DNA of 64,000 nt from Stentor roeselii (Eukaryota > Ciliophora > Heterotrichea > Heterotrichida > Stentoridae): contig RSEH01000001.1 in assembly GCA_006503475.1 (NCBI GenBank), positions 124,001 through 188,000 on the forward strand, given 5' to 3'. Numbering within the stretch: the first letter of the stretch is position 1; each line of letters begins with the position of its first letter. Both the position numbers and the translations under genes were made by a program. Positions 16,764 through 25,625 of this stretch are shown here, piece after piece. A model generated the notes under the pieces. That model was not told where the DNA came from. It worked only from the letters and a program-made list of their open reading frames with translations, and made no database searches.

Positions 16764-18686
16764 TTAAGATAAATCCGATTCTTTTCTCGGTTTATCTAAC
16801 AACAAACTAACATCAAAAGAGTTCTTCCTAATAACATCGACTTCCGACTTAACCGAATCCAAGGAATCTCCAGACTCTTCCGAGCTATCCAAAAACAAAT
16901 TAACATTCGATGAACTTCTTAAAGTAAGCGACGAATTTTCTTCCTTTTTCTTATAATCCTCTTCCCCCAACAAACTTTTCTTATGAGATCGAAACCTTTT
17001 AAACCTGACAGGAATATTCCTAGGTTCAGCTTTATTTTCAATTTTTATTCTTTTCGTTCTATTTTCCTTCCACCTCTCAAAACAAGCATTTTTTCCAAAA
17101 GTAAAAATCGAGCAATTTTTACTTATATGTCCAATTTGCTTACACATAAAACATTCAATATTAAGTTCTAAAAGTGCCTCATCAATGAAAGTATTCGAAA
17201 TCCTTTCCATGAATTCCTTAGCATCAGGTTCTTCCTCAATGCACTTGCTGAAGTTATCCCAAGTGATGATAAAAGTTTCCAAAAAATCATTTGCCAAGAC
17301 CGAGCAACATCTTGGTTTATCTAAAAAAAAAGCGATTTCTCCAAAATAATTCGATTTTCCAAGTTTAAAAATAACGCACTTGGTCCTCGCATCTTCCAAA
17401 ACTACTGACCCTTGGATGATATAAAAAATATCTCTGGCTTTTTCCCCTTCTCCAAAAACGACATCATCAGGAGAGTAACATTTAGTGACTATTCCAATCA
17501 TGATCTTTCTCAGTAGTCGATGATCAAGTCTCGTAAACGCGAAGAAATTCGTGAAAAACATTCCACGGGTGTAAGTGCAGACCATTTCTCTAAGTTCTTT
17601 TGAAAGTAACTCAAAGATCTGGTCCTCATCAACATCTTTTGACTTAGTTTCCCAGATATAGTTTAGATAAAGTTTAGATTTGATTCTGAGCTCTCTAGGA
17701 ATTTCATATTTTTTAAAGAAAGAATTGAGACAAACAAGCATTTCTCGTCTTTTTTCTTTCAAACTGTAGAAGTTCACGACAATTACCTCGATTGTGCCAA
17801 GAACATATCCGAACATGACACAAGAAATAACCATTGAGAAGACCACGAAGATTATTTCATTTGTTGTTTTAGGTTTCACGTCGCCGTAGCCGACAGTGCA
17901 GATAGTTGTGATGCTCCAGTAAAGTGATGTCACATAAAGCTCGTAAGTAGAGGAGTCTTCCAAGTAAACCGTTGAAAGCCACGTCGAAGCATGGTGGGTG
18001 GACTCGCTTCGGCCTACTGAAAAAAAAACACATGCAAGGATGTGACTGAAAAATATCTCGCGAAGGATTATCTCGAAGACCATGAAGGACGAGGAAATAA
18101 AACGATTTGAAATTTGGTCTTGGATTAAATTTATCAGGTTGTCGATTCGGTTTAGACGAAGTAGCTTTAATAGACGGATTATGTTTAAATATGGACTGTA
18201 ACTGGAAAATGATGATGGGTATGAAGGACTTGGGGTCACGCAGTATGAGAGGATTGAGAGAAGGTCGATACTGAAGGTGCTTTTTAAGTAGTGTAGAGAA
18301 ATTTCTCTTCTATCTTTTATTAAATTACCATTTTTATATATCGCCGTGTTAAAAACTAAGAACATGTCTATGATGAAGAATGCTGTGATACTTGTATCTA
18401 TTATATACCAAACAAAGTAATCTTCTAGGTCAAAAGAAAGCACGAATGGAATGTAAATTGATTGAAATAGTATAAGAATTATAGTAATCATGTTCCAGAT
18501 CAACACAAATGTACTTTCTGGTGTTATCAGACGAGATTCAACCTGGCCAAAACTCTCTGAAACATAAGAAGGAAAATAATCGATTTTATTGACACCTCTG
18601 ATATTAAATACGCTTTTCCGAGCAAGTCTACCGTGATTATTTAGCTCCAACAAGGATACTTTGTTCCAAAGTCTGCTTTTAATCAT
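16764..18686 (-). CDS. Cyclic-nucleotide-gated K+ channel with a CCHC zinc knuckle
   Basis: A 640-residue six-TM voltage-gated-like channel of the CNG/HCN/EAG superfamily. S1-S6 occupy about residues 65-330. The pore carries the potassium filter TVGYGD, and S4 contains a run of regularly spaced basic residues (LLKLLRLNRIDNL). A C-linker and a cNMP-binding domain follow, with the phosphate-binding cassette FGEIAFFLDKPRCC; its arginine is kept, so ligand binding is plausible. Just after it lies CFMCKQIGHISKNC, an exact C-x2-C-x4-H-x4-C zinc knuckle, the type usually found in RNA-binding proteins, then a basic and a serine-rich tail. The ATG at 18686 is preferred over one 20 codons upstream because of its leader context. 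Gating ligand and selectivity are inferred. Confidence 0.93.
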   Translation of the reverse strand: MIKSRLWNKVSLLELNNHGRLARKSVFNIRGVNKIDYFPSYVSESFGQVESRLITPESTFVLIWNMITIILILFQSIYIPFVLSFDLEDYFVWYIIDTSITAFFIIDMFLVFNTAIYKNGNLIKDRREISLHYLKSTFSIDLLSILSYCVTPSPSYPSSFSSYSPYLNIIRLLKLLRLNRIDNLINLIQDQISNRFISSSFMVFEIILREIFFSHILACVFFSVGRSESTHHASTWLSTVYLEDSSTYELYVTSLYWSITTICTVGYGDVKPKTTNEIIFVVFSMVISCVMFGYVLGTIEVIVVNFYSLKEKRREMLVCLNSFFKKYEIPRELRIKSKLYLNYIWETKSKDVDEDQIFELLSKELREMVCTYTRGMFFTNFFAFTRLDHRLLRKIMIGIVTKCYSPDDVVFGEGEKARDIFYIIQGSVVLEDARTKCVIFKLGKSNYFGEIAFFLDKPRCCSVLANDFLETFIITWDNFSKCIEEEPDAKEFMERISNTFIDEALLELNIECFMCKQIGHISKNCSIFTFGKNACFERWKENRTKRIKIENKAEPRNIPVRFKRFRSHKKSLLGEEDYKKKEENSSLTLRSSSNVNLFLDSSEESGDSLDSVKSEVDVIRKNSFDVSLLLDKPRKESDLS

Positions 18687-19017
18687 TATAACCAGTTGAT
18701 TAAATGATAAATTTAACCCAAACCATAATCCTCTCAAGATCCTCAAATCCCATCGAAAAAATCTCCATTCAATCCAAGAACAAACATAAAACCTCCTCTA
18801 CTAAATTTCATAAATTTTCATAATCTTCTACTTTCCTCATTTTAATTATTCCCAATCCAAGTCCTCCCAATCCAAAGAATTAAATTCCAAATAATCCCAA
18901 AAAATCATCATAAAACTTCCAAATCTCTTAAAATTTTCCAACTTTTTCCAATATTTTCTTTCCCACCATGCCCAAAACCCAGGTCTTTTTCTTCAGACTC
19001 ACAAAATTTTCATATAA

Positions 19018-19341
19018 ATGGACAATAGGGAAGTTCGTGTCAGTGTCGGCAAACAATACACAAGCTACGTCGGTGTTTCCAAAGAAATCCTCAAAGATCA
19101 GGGACATGTCGAACTTCACGGTCTCGGAGAAGCCAGTGCTAATGTTGTCAGAGCGGCTGAAATGCTTGTTTCTCTCGGATATGCTGAATTGGTCAAGTTC
19201 GAAACCTTGACCCTCAAGGACAAGACTGATGCTGGGGCTGTTAGAAGCAGGGCCAAAGTCATTGTTAAACTTTCCAAAGCTCCAAGTTTCCAGAAGGCCT
19301 ATGATGAATTTAATGCCAAACGAGGAACTAAAAAGCCATAG
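19018..19341 (+). CDS. Alba-family nucleic-acid-binding protein
   Basis: A 107-residue single-domain Alba protein, the usual size. It has the N-terminal VRVSVGKQYTSYV strand, the HVELHGLGEASANVVRAAEML helix region typical of the family (GxGxAI...VxxAExL), and a C-terminal VRSRAKVIVKLSKAP strand pair. In protists Alba proteins bind RNA or DNA and regulate translation or chromatin. The leader (about 18750-19017) is C-rich and almost free of G, and the 3' flank is G-rich and nearly free of C, as for other housekeeping genes here. No intron is needed. Confidence 0.93.
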   Translation: MDNREVRVSVGKQYTSYVGVSKEILKDQGHVELHGLGEASANVVRAAEMLVSLGYAELVKFETLTLKDKTDAGAVRSRAKVIVKLSKAPSFQKAYDEFNAKRGTKKP

Positions 19342-20200
19342 ATTAGATAATACCTCACCCGATGTTGTCTTTGGGTTGTTCATGGGTTGTGAGTTAGAAT
19401 TTTTTTTATGAGGTTTTTGGATTTTTTTTTATGAAAGGGTTTGATGGAGCTTTTTTATTGAATGGAAGATTTGGATTATTGGATTGAGAGGAAGATTTTT
19501 TTAATTGGGGTTATGGAGTTATTAGATTAGAGGAATGAGATTAATTAAAGATTGAAGATAGTGATTTAGACATTTTATACCTTTGCTTATATCAAATAAC
19601 GGGAAATTATTTAATATTAAAGATTTTCTTAACAAAAATACTGTAATCATATCAAAGAATGATTACTTCTAAAATAGATTTTAATTTTTAATATATTGAT
19701 AGTCTTCTTAATGAAGATATCTTATATATCAAGGAATATATTAAAATAATATAGAGTCTATATTCGAGAACAATTCAGCTATTATGAAAATATTCAGTCT
19801 TTATTACTTTACCTTCAATATTAAAAACTTGGTTTATTTATAAGAAAGAATTACAACTTAAAAATATATCATGATTATCCCATTACTTAATATTCAAGAA
19901 CAATTACCATCTATATATAACTTATTATATACTGAGAATTGAATTTCAATTAAACTTTTAATGGAGATGCTACAAACTGGTTCAGACATTAAGACCTTAT
20001 TTATTTCAGATACCAAACAATTTTCATGCTTACAACAAATCGAAATATTTTTCTAGTTTAAACTCACAGTTATTCCAAACTTAATCCAAGAAAATCAAGA
20101 AAAAATCTCTTTTTTTCAACATCACCGAAAAAGATAAACTCTAGAGATTTAAATTCCTTAAAAAAGAAACAAACCTATCCTGAAGAAAGATTAAAACTGT
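19342..20200. other. Intergenic AT-rich DNA
   Basis: There is no supported gene. The first 220 bp after the Alba stop are T/G-rich with almost no C (my count for 19381-19500 is 33 G and 2 C). From about 19600 to 20150 the sequence is AT-rich without strand bias and without any long frame. No tRNA or snRNA signature was found. Confidence 0.6.
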
Positions 20201-20599
20201 TTAATATTGAATATCATAAAATCTTATCGAATTCGATGAAACATTTTGAATTTCAGCATCCATAGATCTTCTGAACAGTTTATTTCGATACAAGCTGTAA
20301 TTTTTTCTTTTATGTGAAAGCCTTTCAAGGTTCTGATCTATTTGCTTTGACAGTCCAGCAGTTTTCATGAAAACTGCGAGTGACAAAGGATGAGGTTCTT
20401 GTTTTGTTTTCCTTAGACAGGCCGAGTGCTGAGAAGTGGCTTTAATCGGAAGTAGGAACTTGTTAAGCATATTTTTTGATGTATCTAAACTTCTGCGAGT
20501 CGCGTACCTTTCAGCTCCCTGGGTCTTTGTTCCGAAGCTCGGCATGAAAAACCTGTTTTTGTGCCCAGCGTATCCTTGAAATATTGTCAGTGGGTCCAT
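20201..20599 (-). CDS. Small basic hypothetical protein
   Basis: A 132-residue soluble basic protein, not recognised. It is rich in R, K, S and N with no TM segment or signal peptide. The N-terminal third contains several F, Y and G residues (for example GYAGHKNRFFMPSF), the rest is helical and charged. The frame has ordinary codon use and is isolated by about 860 and 1100 bp of noncoding DNA, in contrast to the dense packing elsewhere. The start is the ATG at 20599. It is likely a genuine gene of unknown function. Confidence 0.65.
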   Translation of the reverse strand: MDPLTIFQGYAGHKNRFFMPSFGTKTQGAERYATRRSLDTSKNMLNKFLLPIKATSQHSACLRKTKQEPHPLSLAVFMKTAGLSKQIDQNLERLSHKRKNYSLYRNKLFRRSMDAEIQNVSSNSIRFYDIQY

Positions 20600-21696
20600 T
20601 TACTTGATAAGATTTCTTTATTTAGTTCAAGTACTGGTATTTCAATTATTCTATCGATTTCTCTTTGAAAACTTTAAGCTCAGGGATGTTTTCATATGTT
20701 TTTTAATGGATTTTTAATCTGTTCTGATGTGTGATGTCGATATTTTGATTAATGAATTGACTGGGAATAGTTATTGTGTGGAAGGACGATGAACATAGCG
20801 TTGGATGGATTAATGAAGAACTTTTAAATGATTATTGAAGTTTTTTAGTTATTTTTGAGATATTATGATTTAAATAACTGTGATCAAATATTAAAATTAT
20901 TGCTTTGTTATGCAAAACGTATATTCAGAAGTGTTCAATAGGCTTTTGATTAATATTTTTACTAAATAAATTAGGTAAATACTGATTAAGTGTGTGCTAC
21001 TTTTCTATCATTTATATATCTGAATATTTAGATTAATCTATTCAATTGAATGGATAATATCTGCATTCTATAGAAACAAATCTGAAGTGTTATACCTTTA
21101 ATAATAAATATTGCTTTCATTAATCATTTTCCTATTAGTACCTAGATTCAAATTATTTCTGGATAGATGAGCTAGATTTCAAATTTTGATGTCTTCATTG
21201 TAGTCTTTAATAATAGTATCTTAACATTTGAGGAAATCCTTAATCGAGTTGTTTCAAATAGTCTAAAAGAAGACTTAATAAAATAATTATTTAAGTATTT
21301 ATTAAGAAAATAAAAGAAACAACCCATTTACAATTTTTAAGAGATGTGATTATCAAGATGATGATAATTTATATTAGTTTGAAAAATTGCTTACTATAAA
21401 AACTGTAAACAAATGACAAAGTAACACTTTTATGCTTAAGCATTTAATATATTCATTGTAAGCTCTAAAGTATTAAATATACTGAAATACAAAATTAAAT
21501 CCATTTTATTACATTAATCACATAAGATAGATGATAAACTACTGAGTTGAGTATAATCTTAAATGGTTTAAGTTCTTTCTTCAATAAAGCCTACAAATTG
21601 ATTTAATAGTCATTCGAACCATTAACAGCTTGTAATTACACAACCTAACTTGAAAATTTTAAAATAGAGGTGTTTTCCAATCAGTAATTCATTATA
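20600..21696. other. Intergenic AT-rich DNA, about 1.1 kb
   Basis: No coding frame, RNA gene or conspicuous repeat was recognised. The strand next to the minus-strand gene start (20600-20850) is G-rich on the plus strand, which is C-rich on the gene's own strand, the usual 5' flank type. The remainder is uniform AT-rich sequence. Confidence 0.55.
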
Positions 21697-21993
21697 ATGA
21701 ACCTAAATAAACCCAAAAGCGATATCGAGGATTTACTAGAAGGCCAAACATGGAAGACCAGAAAATACTCACTAAGTTCTAAAATAAACCTCTTTAAGAT
21801 CAGAAAAACAAAGCTAAGCCACTGTTCAAGCAGTAAGTTCGAAAAAAATAAATTGAAACAGCCTCCTCCACCAGTTGAAATGCTTTTAAATGAAGAGTCA
21901 CCCGATGATAGAAAAGCCAAAAATGATCTACGTTCATCAAAAAGTCTTTTTCAAGTCCCTTTACCCCAGGATCCGAGAAAGTCAAACTTTTAA
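21697..21993 (+). CDS. Small basic hypothetical protein
   Basis: A 98-residue polar protein with ATG start, basic (many K), with a PPPP stretch near residue 58 and no recognised domain. It ends in SLFQVPLPQDPRKSNF. A second small frame begins 29 bp downstream in another phase, and the 14-base word TTTTTCAAGTCCCT occurs at the end of this one and just before the next start. No 14- or 17-nt intron that would join the two frames was found, so I list them separately. The pair may also be one gene with a frame disruption. Confidence 0.5.
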   Translation: MNLNKPKSDIEDLLEGQTWKTRKYSLSSKINLFKIRKTKLSHCSSSKFEKNKLKQPPPPVEMLLNEESPDDRKAKNDLRSSKSLFQVPLPQDPRKSNF

Positions 21994-22022
21994 CTCAAAT
22001 TTTTCAAGTCCCTGCCTTCCCG

Positions 22023-22241
22023 ATGTCAGACTTTGGAAACAAGAAAAACATGCAAAACATGGACCCAAAGTTTAAACTTCTACCAGCCCAAGCTGGTTTT
22101 GAAGAGTTAAAAGAAGTGAAAAAAAGTGCTGGAAGGGTCAAGAAAAATTCAAAATTTTCAAGTAAAAGATTCTTGTTTTTGAATGATTTCTTAAAGATCA
22201 AAGAGAACGGGTATCTCAGAAGATATACGATGTGTTCTTAA
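22023..22241 (+). CDS. Small lysine-rich hypothetical protein
   Basis: A 72-residue basic protein with ATG start and unknown function. The frame is also open upstream back to 21927 without an ATG, so this may be the downstream part of the gene at 21697-21993 rather than an independent gene. The C-terminal half is a helix rich in K, F and L. Nothing identifies a role. Confidence 0.4.
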   Translation: MSDFGNKKNMQNMDPKFKLLPAQAGFEELKEVKKSAGRVKKNSKFSSKRFLFLNDFLKIKENGYLRRYTMCS

Positions 22242-22622
22242 GTGATTTTTATATCACGACTCTGAAGTAGTTACTGAAGTATATTCTTTGTTATTATAAC
22301 ACAAGGGTCAACGTGATTGCTTTCAATGTTTTTATGTAATGGTTGTTAAGTAACTATTTCAGGAATAGATTGGTTTGAATCTCATAAAAATGAAAATTTT
22401 AAAGATTCTCAAAGTATAAAACCCATCACATTCAAAATAAAAGTGATTCTCCAATTGAAAATATTAAACACTAAAATCCTCAATACTTCTCCTGAAACAT
22501 TAAATTTCCACCTCAAACCAAAAATCATCTTCAAATAAAACCCCGACCTTCCTCAAGCCCTCCAAATCCCTATACTGATCCAAACCTATCCCCTAAAAAA
22601 ATCCATCCCATAAATTAACCAA
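22242..22622. promoter_or_regulatory. 5' flank of the RCC1-BTB gene with G-poor leader
   Basis: There is no gene. The last 120 bp before the ATG (22501-22620) contain 43 C and only 3 G by my count, the clearest example of the G-depleted leaders in this window. No TATA box or other motif stands out. Confidence 0.5.
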
Positions 22623-25037
22623 ATGGAAACACAAGAAGAAATCGGAGGTGAAGTCTTCACCTGGGGTTCCGGAGAGATGGGTCAATTAGGTCTATCGCCA
22701 GAAGAAATCGAGAAATTAAACAAAGACTCCGACGGTTTTCCCTTTCAAAGTATTCCGACGGTAGTTCAATCATTATCCTGTCACAAGATAGTTCAAGTAG
22801 CAGGAGGTGACGGTCACTCTTTAGCAGTGACAACGAACGGTAAGGTCTACGCATGGGGAGCGAGTGCTTGTGGACAGCTAGGTCTCAGCAAGATCGAAGA
22901 AATGCCGAAGGACTCAGAAGGCTACCCTTACCACCCCGAGCCTCGCCTGATCGAGGGCCTGGGCGAGCTGATCATAATCATGGTCGCCTGCGGCGACGCT
23001 CACTCCGCTGCACTGACAAGCGACGGCATCGTCCTCACCTGGGGCGGCGGCGGCTGCGGGCAGCTGGGGCATAAAGAAACGACTTCCATGCCCAAGGACG
23101 AAGACGGGTGCCCTTATCAGCCTGAACCGAGAGTCGTCGATGCTCTGCTTGAGTCGATTAAATACATCTGCTGTGGAAAGGCTCATACTGCTGCAGTCTC
23201 TGAAGAAGGACATCTTTATACTTGGGGAGCTGGAGCCTGTGGACAACTCGGACACCCTGATACTAGCATTTTTCCTTTTGATGATGATGGATATCCTTAT
23301 CATCCTACACCTAAACTTGTTGCTGCTTTGAAATATGTGAAATTGAAAATGGCTGCTTGTGGAGATGTTCATACTTTGGTCTTGTCTGATGATGGTACTA
23401 TTTATTGCTTTGGAGGAGGAAGCTTTGGACAACTTGGACTTGGAATTATTAAAAATTTACCGGTTGATGTTGATGAATGCCCATTCATGCCAGTTCCAAA
23501 AATAATCGAAGGTCTAAAAAAGAAAGAAAAAATAATCAGTGTAGCCTGCGGTGATTCACACAGTGTAGCAATAACAATAACCGGTGAGGTCTACACCTGG
23601 GGAGCAGCAGCTTGCGGTCAACTAGGTCTAGAAGAAATCGATTTTCTTCCTCGAGACGCTGACGAGTCTCCATACCAGCCTCTTCCAACATTAGTAACAA
23701 AGTTAAAAAACAAGCAAATAGTATCCGTATCCTGCGGAGAAGCTCACACCTTAGCCCTAACAAAAACCGGCATTGTTTACAGTTTCGGTGCATCAAACTG
23801 CGGCCAACTAGGTCTTTGCAAGTCGATGCCAGAGCAGCCAAAAGTGGCTTTTCCGCGTTTTCAACGCGACAGTGAATCAAAACTAGTGAGTTTCCAGCCA
23901 GTCCCCAAACTGGTCTCTTCTCTTCTGGGCAAGCGGGTGTTGTCCTTGGCTAGTGGAGGTGTTCACAATATAATCGTCGCTGAAAGTCCTCCGAGACCTC
24001 TCACTTCTGACTTGTTCAGTTTCTTGAAAAAGCCGCAATTCACTGATTTTTCATTGATTGTGAAAAATTCGAGAAAAGAAGAAGTTCTTCCGTGTCATCG
24101 AGTCGTTCTCGCTTGTAGGTCAACGTTTCTTAGAAGTCAGGTGGCGGGAAGTTCGAGTCTTACTTTAGAATACTCGAAAAAAGTGGTTTCTAAACTGCTT
24201 GAGTATTTTTATCTGGATAACTTGGAAGTTTTGATTGAGTCTGTCAGTGATCAGGGATTTAGTCAACTATTGGAGTATATGAGTTTCGCTCATAAGTATC
24301 AGTTGCCTGAAGTTATTGATGTTTGTCAGTCTTTGTTGGTGCAAAAGGTTAGTCCTTTTATTCCTGAACCTTTGCCACCACAACATGAGTGTAACTCGAA
24401 GGGATTGATTTTTTTACCTGATGGAAGAGCTGCTATTTTGAATAATGAAAATTATGACTTGATGCTTGGACAGGCTGTTATTTTAGATGCTAATGAGAAG
24501 ATGAGGAATGTCGTTAAAAAAAATTTTGTACTTGCTGATGCTTTGGCGCAGGAGATTAATAATCAAGAAATGAGTGATGTGGTACTTATGATTGAAGGTA
24601 AACCGATTTATGCTCATAAAGTTGTACTTGCTTGTCGGAGTCAGTATTTTTCAGCTCTTTATTGTCATGGATTTCGAGAAGCGAAGGAAGGGGTTGTTGA
24701 AATCGCTGATGTCGGGTATGAGGAAATGCTGGCAGTAGTCAAACTGCTTTACTCTGACGACGAGAGGATCGACTTAATGAGTATAAATGAGCTCCTCACC
24801 CTATGTGAAAGGTTCAGCCTCAGTTCCTTGAAGTCCCGGTGCGAGCTAGCGATGATCAACAGCATTTCAATAGAAAACGCGGCTCTTCTCTTCAAATACT
24901 CAAAGAACTACCAGTGCTCCAGACTAAAAGAATGCTGCCTCGTGTACATTCAAGAGCATTCCAAAGAGATTTTAAAGACTGCCTCTCTGGAAGAACTAGA
25001 CAAGGAAAGTTTGCTGGAAATTATGAGATTTACTTGA
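22623..25037 (+). CDS. RCC1 seven-bladed propeller fused to two BTB domains
   Basis: An 804-residue protein. Seven RCC1-type blades fill about residues 8-455, each with a core such as VYAWGASACGQLGL or VYTWGAAACGQLGL. Blades are separated by an unusual repeated insert of the form PxDxDGxPYxPxP, which is not part of canonical RCC1. Two BTB domains follow (about 475-590 and 655-760), with HRVVLACRSTFLRSQ and AHKVVLACRSQYFSALY. BTB domains usually recruit Cullin-3, so a substrate adaptor for ubiquitination is plausible by analogy with animal RCBTB1/2, which carry RCC1 plus BTB. The second BTB and the PYxP inserts differ from those. It is presumably cytosolic or nuclear, with no signal or TM segment. 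Confidence 0.93.
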   Translation: METQEEIGGEVFTWGSGEMGQLGLSPEEIEKLNKDSDGFPFQSIPTVVQSLSCHKIVQVAGGDGHSLAVTTNGKVYAWGASACGQLGLSKIEEMPKDSEGYPYHPEPRLIEGLGELIIIMVACGDAHSAALTSDGIVLTWGGGGCGQLGHKETTSMPKDEDGCPYQPEPRVVDALLESIKYICCGKAHTAAVSEEGHLYTWGAGACGQLGHPDTSIFPFDDDGYPYHPTPKLVAALKYVKLKMAACGDVHTLVLSDDGTIYCFGGGSFGQLGLGIIKNLPVDVDECPFMPVPKIIEGLKKKEKIISVACGDSHSVAITITGEVYTWGAAACGQLGLEEIDFLPRDADESPYQPLPTLVTKLKNKQIVSVSCGEAHTLALTKTGIVYSFGASNCGQLGLCKSMPEQPKVAFPRFQRDSESKLVSFQPVPKLVSSLLGKRVLSLASGGVHNIIVAESPPRPLTSDLFSFLKKPQFTDFSLIVKNSRKEEVLPCHRVVLACRSTFLRSQVAGSSSLTLEYSKKVVSKLLEYFYLDNLEVLIESVSDQGFSQLLEYMSFAHKYQLPEVIDVCQSLLVQKVSPFIPEPLPPQHECNSKGLIFLPDGRAAILNNENYDLMLGQAVILDANEKMRNVVKKNFVLADALAQEINNQEMSDVVLMIEGKPIYAHKVVLACRSQYFSALYCHGFREAKEGVVEIADVGYEEMLAVVKLLYSDDERIDLMSINELLTLCERFSLSSLKSRCELAMINSISIENAALLFKYSKNYQCSRLKECCLVYIQEHSKEILKTASLEELDKESLLEIMRFT

Positions 25038-25069
25038 AACATTAGAATAAATTGAAAAATAATTAGAAT

Positions 25070-25294
25070 TTAGAAGACTTGGCAGTGACATGCTTGATCA
25101 CTTGTTTGAGGCTTCAAGGATTTGAAGCTCTTACAACTTTGACTCATGTTTGAATGTCGAGGATTGTACAGCGTTGTTAGACTCACGTTCTCAATTTCGA
25201 CGCTCTGGTAAGCACTCGCTTCTTCGCTTGTGCATTTCGTTGGCATAGAGATTATCGAGTTCATGCTCGACGAGCAGCAGCTTTGGTTCTCCAT
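25070..25294 (-). CDS. Small Cys/Ser-rich protein with possible CaaX end
   Basis: A 74-residue polar protein rich in S, C and T, with no recognised domain. It begins MENQSCC and ends CHCQVF. The last four residues fit a CaaX prenylation box (C-Q-V-F), which would tether it to membranes; this is suggestive only. The start codon follows an AATAA leader. It converges on the RCC1-BTB gene with 32 bp between the stops. Confidence 0.5.
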   Translation of the reverse strand: MENQSCCSSSMNSIISMPTKCTSEEASAYQSVEIENVSLTTLYNPRHSNMSQSCKSFKSLKPQTSDQACHCQVF

Positions 25295-25625
25295 TTATTA
25301 AGATTCAGGTTTTTTAATGAAAAAGTGACTTGGCTGAATTTGAATGTCTGGCTAAAGAAATATAAGAAGAGGATGTTCTGAATCAAAATATCTCGAAAAA
25401 AGCGATATAAATAAGATTTTTTCTAGAAAATTCCTTTTCTCAACTTTTGATATCAAATCAAGAACCAATCCCTTAAAAAAAGTGAAAAACAAGAAAAAAA
25501 CCGATCTTGATAATCCAACAATTTCAAAACAATTCTCCTAAACCCTTCCAATAAAATCTTAAAATCTTCTCACCCAACTACCTTCCAAATCCATCTGACA
25601 GGATCAACCCCATTAACTAATAAAA
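25295..25625. promoter_or_regulatory. Divergent flank with G-poor leader of the bZIP gene
   Basis: There is no gene. From about 25480 to 25625 the plus strand is C- and A-rich and nearly free of G, the leader type of strongly expressed genes here. It must also contain the start region of the small minus-strand gene. No specific motif is recognised. Confidence 0.5.

Noticed and set aside
22657-23432. Long minus-strand and shifted frames inside the RCC1-BTB gene
   Set aside because: They are shadows of the C- and G-rich coding strand; the sense frame has seven RCC1 blades.
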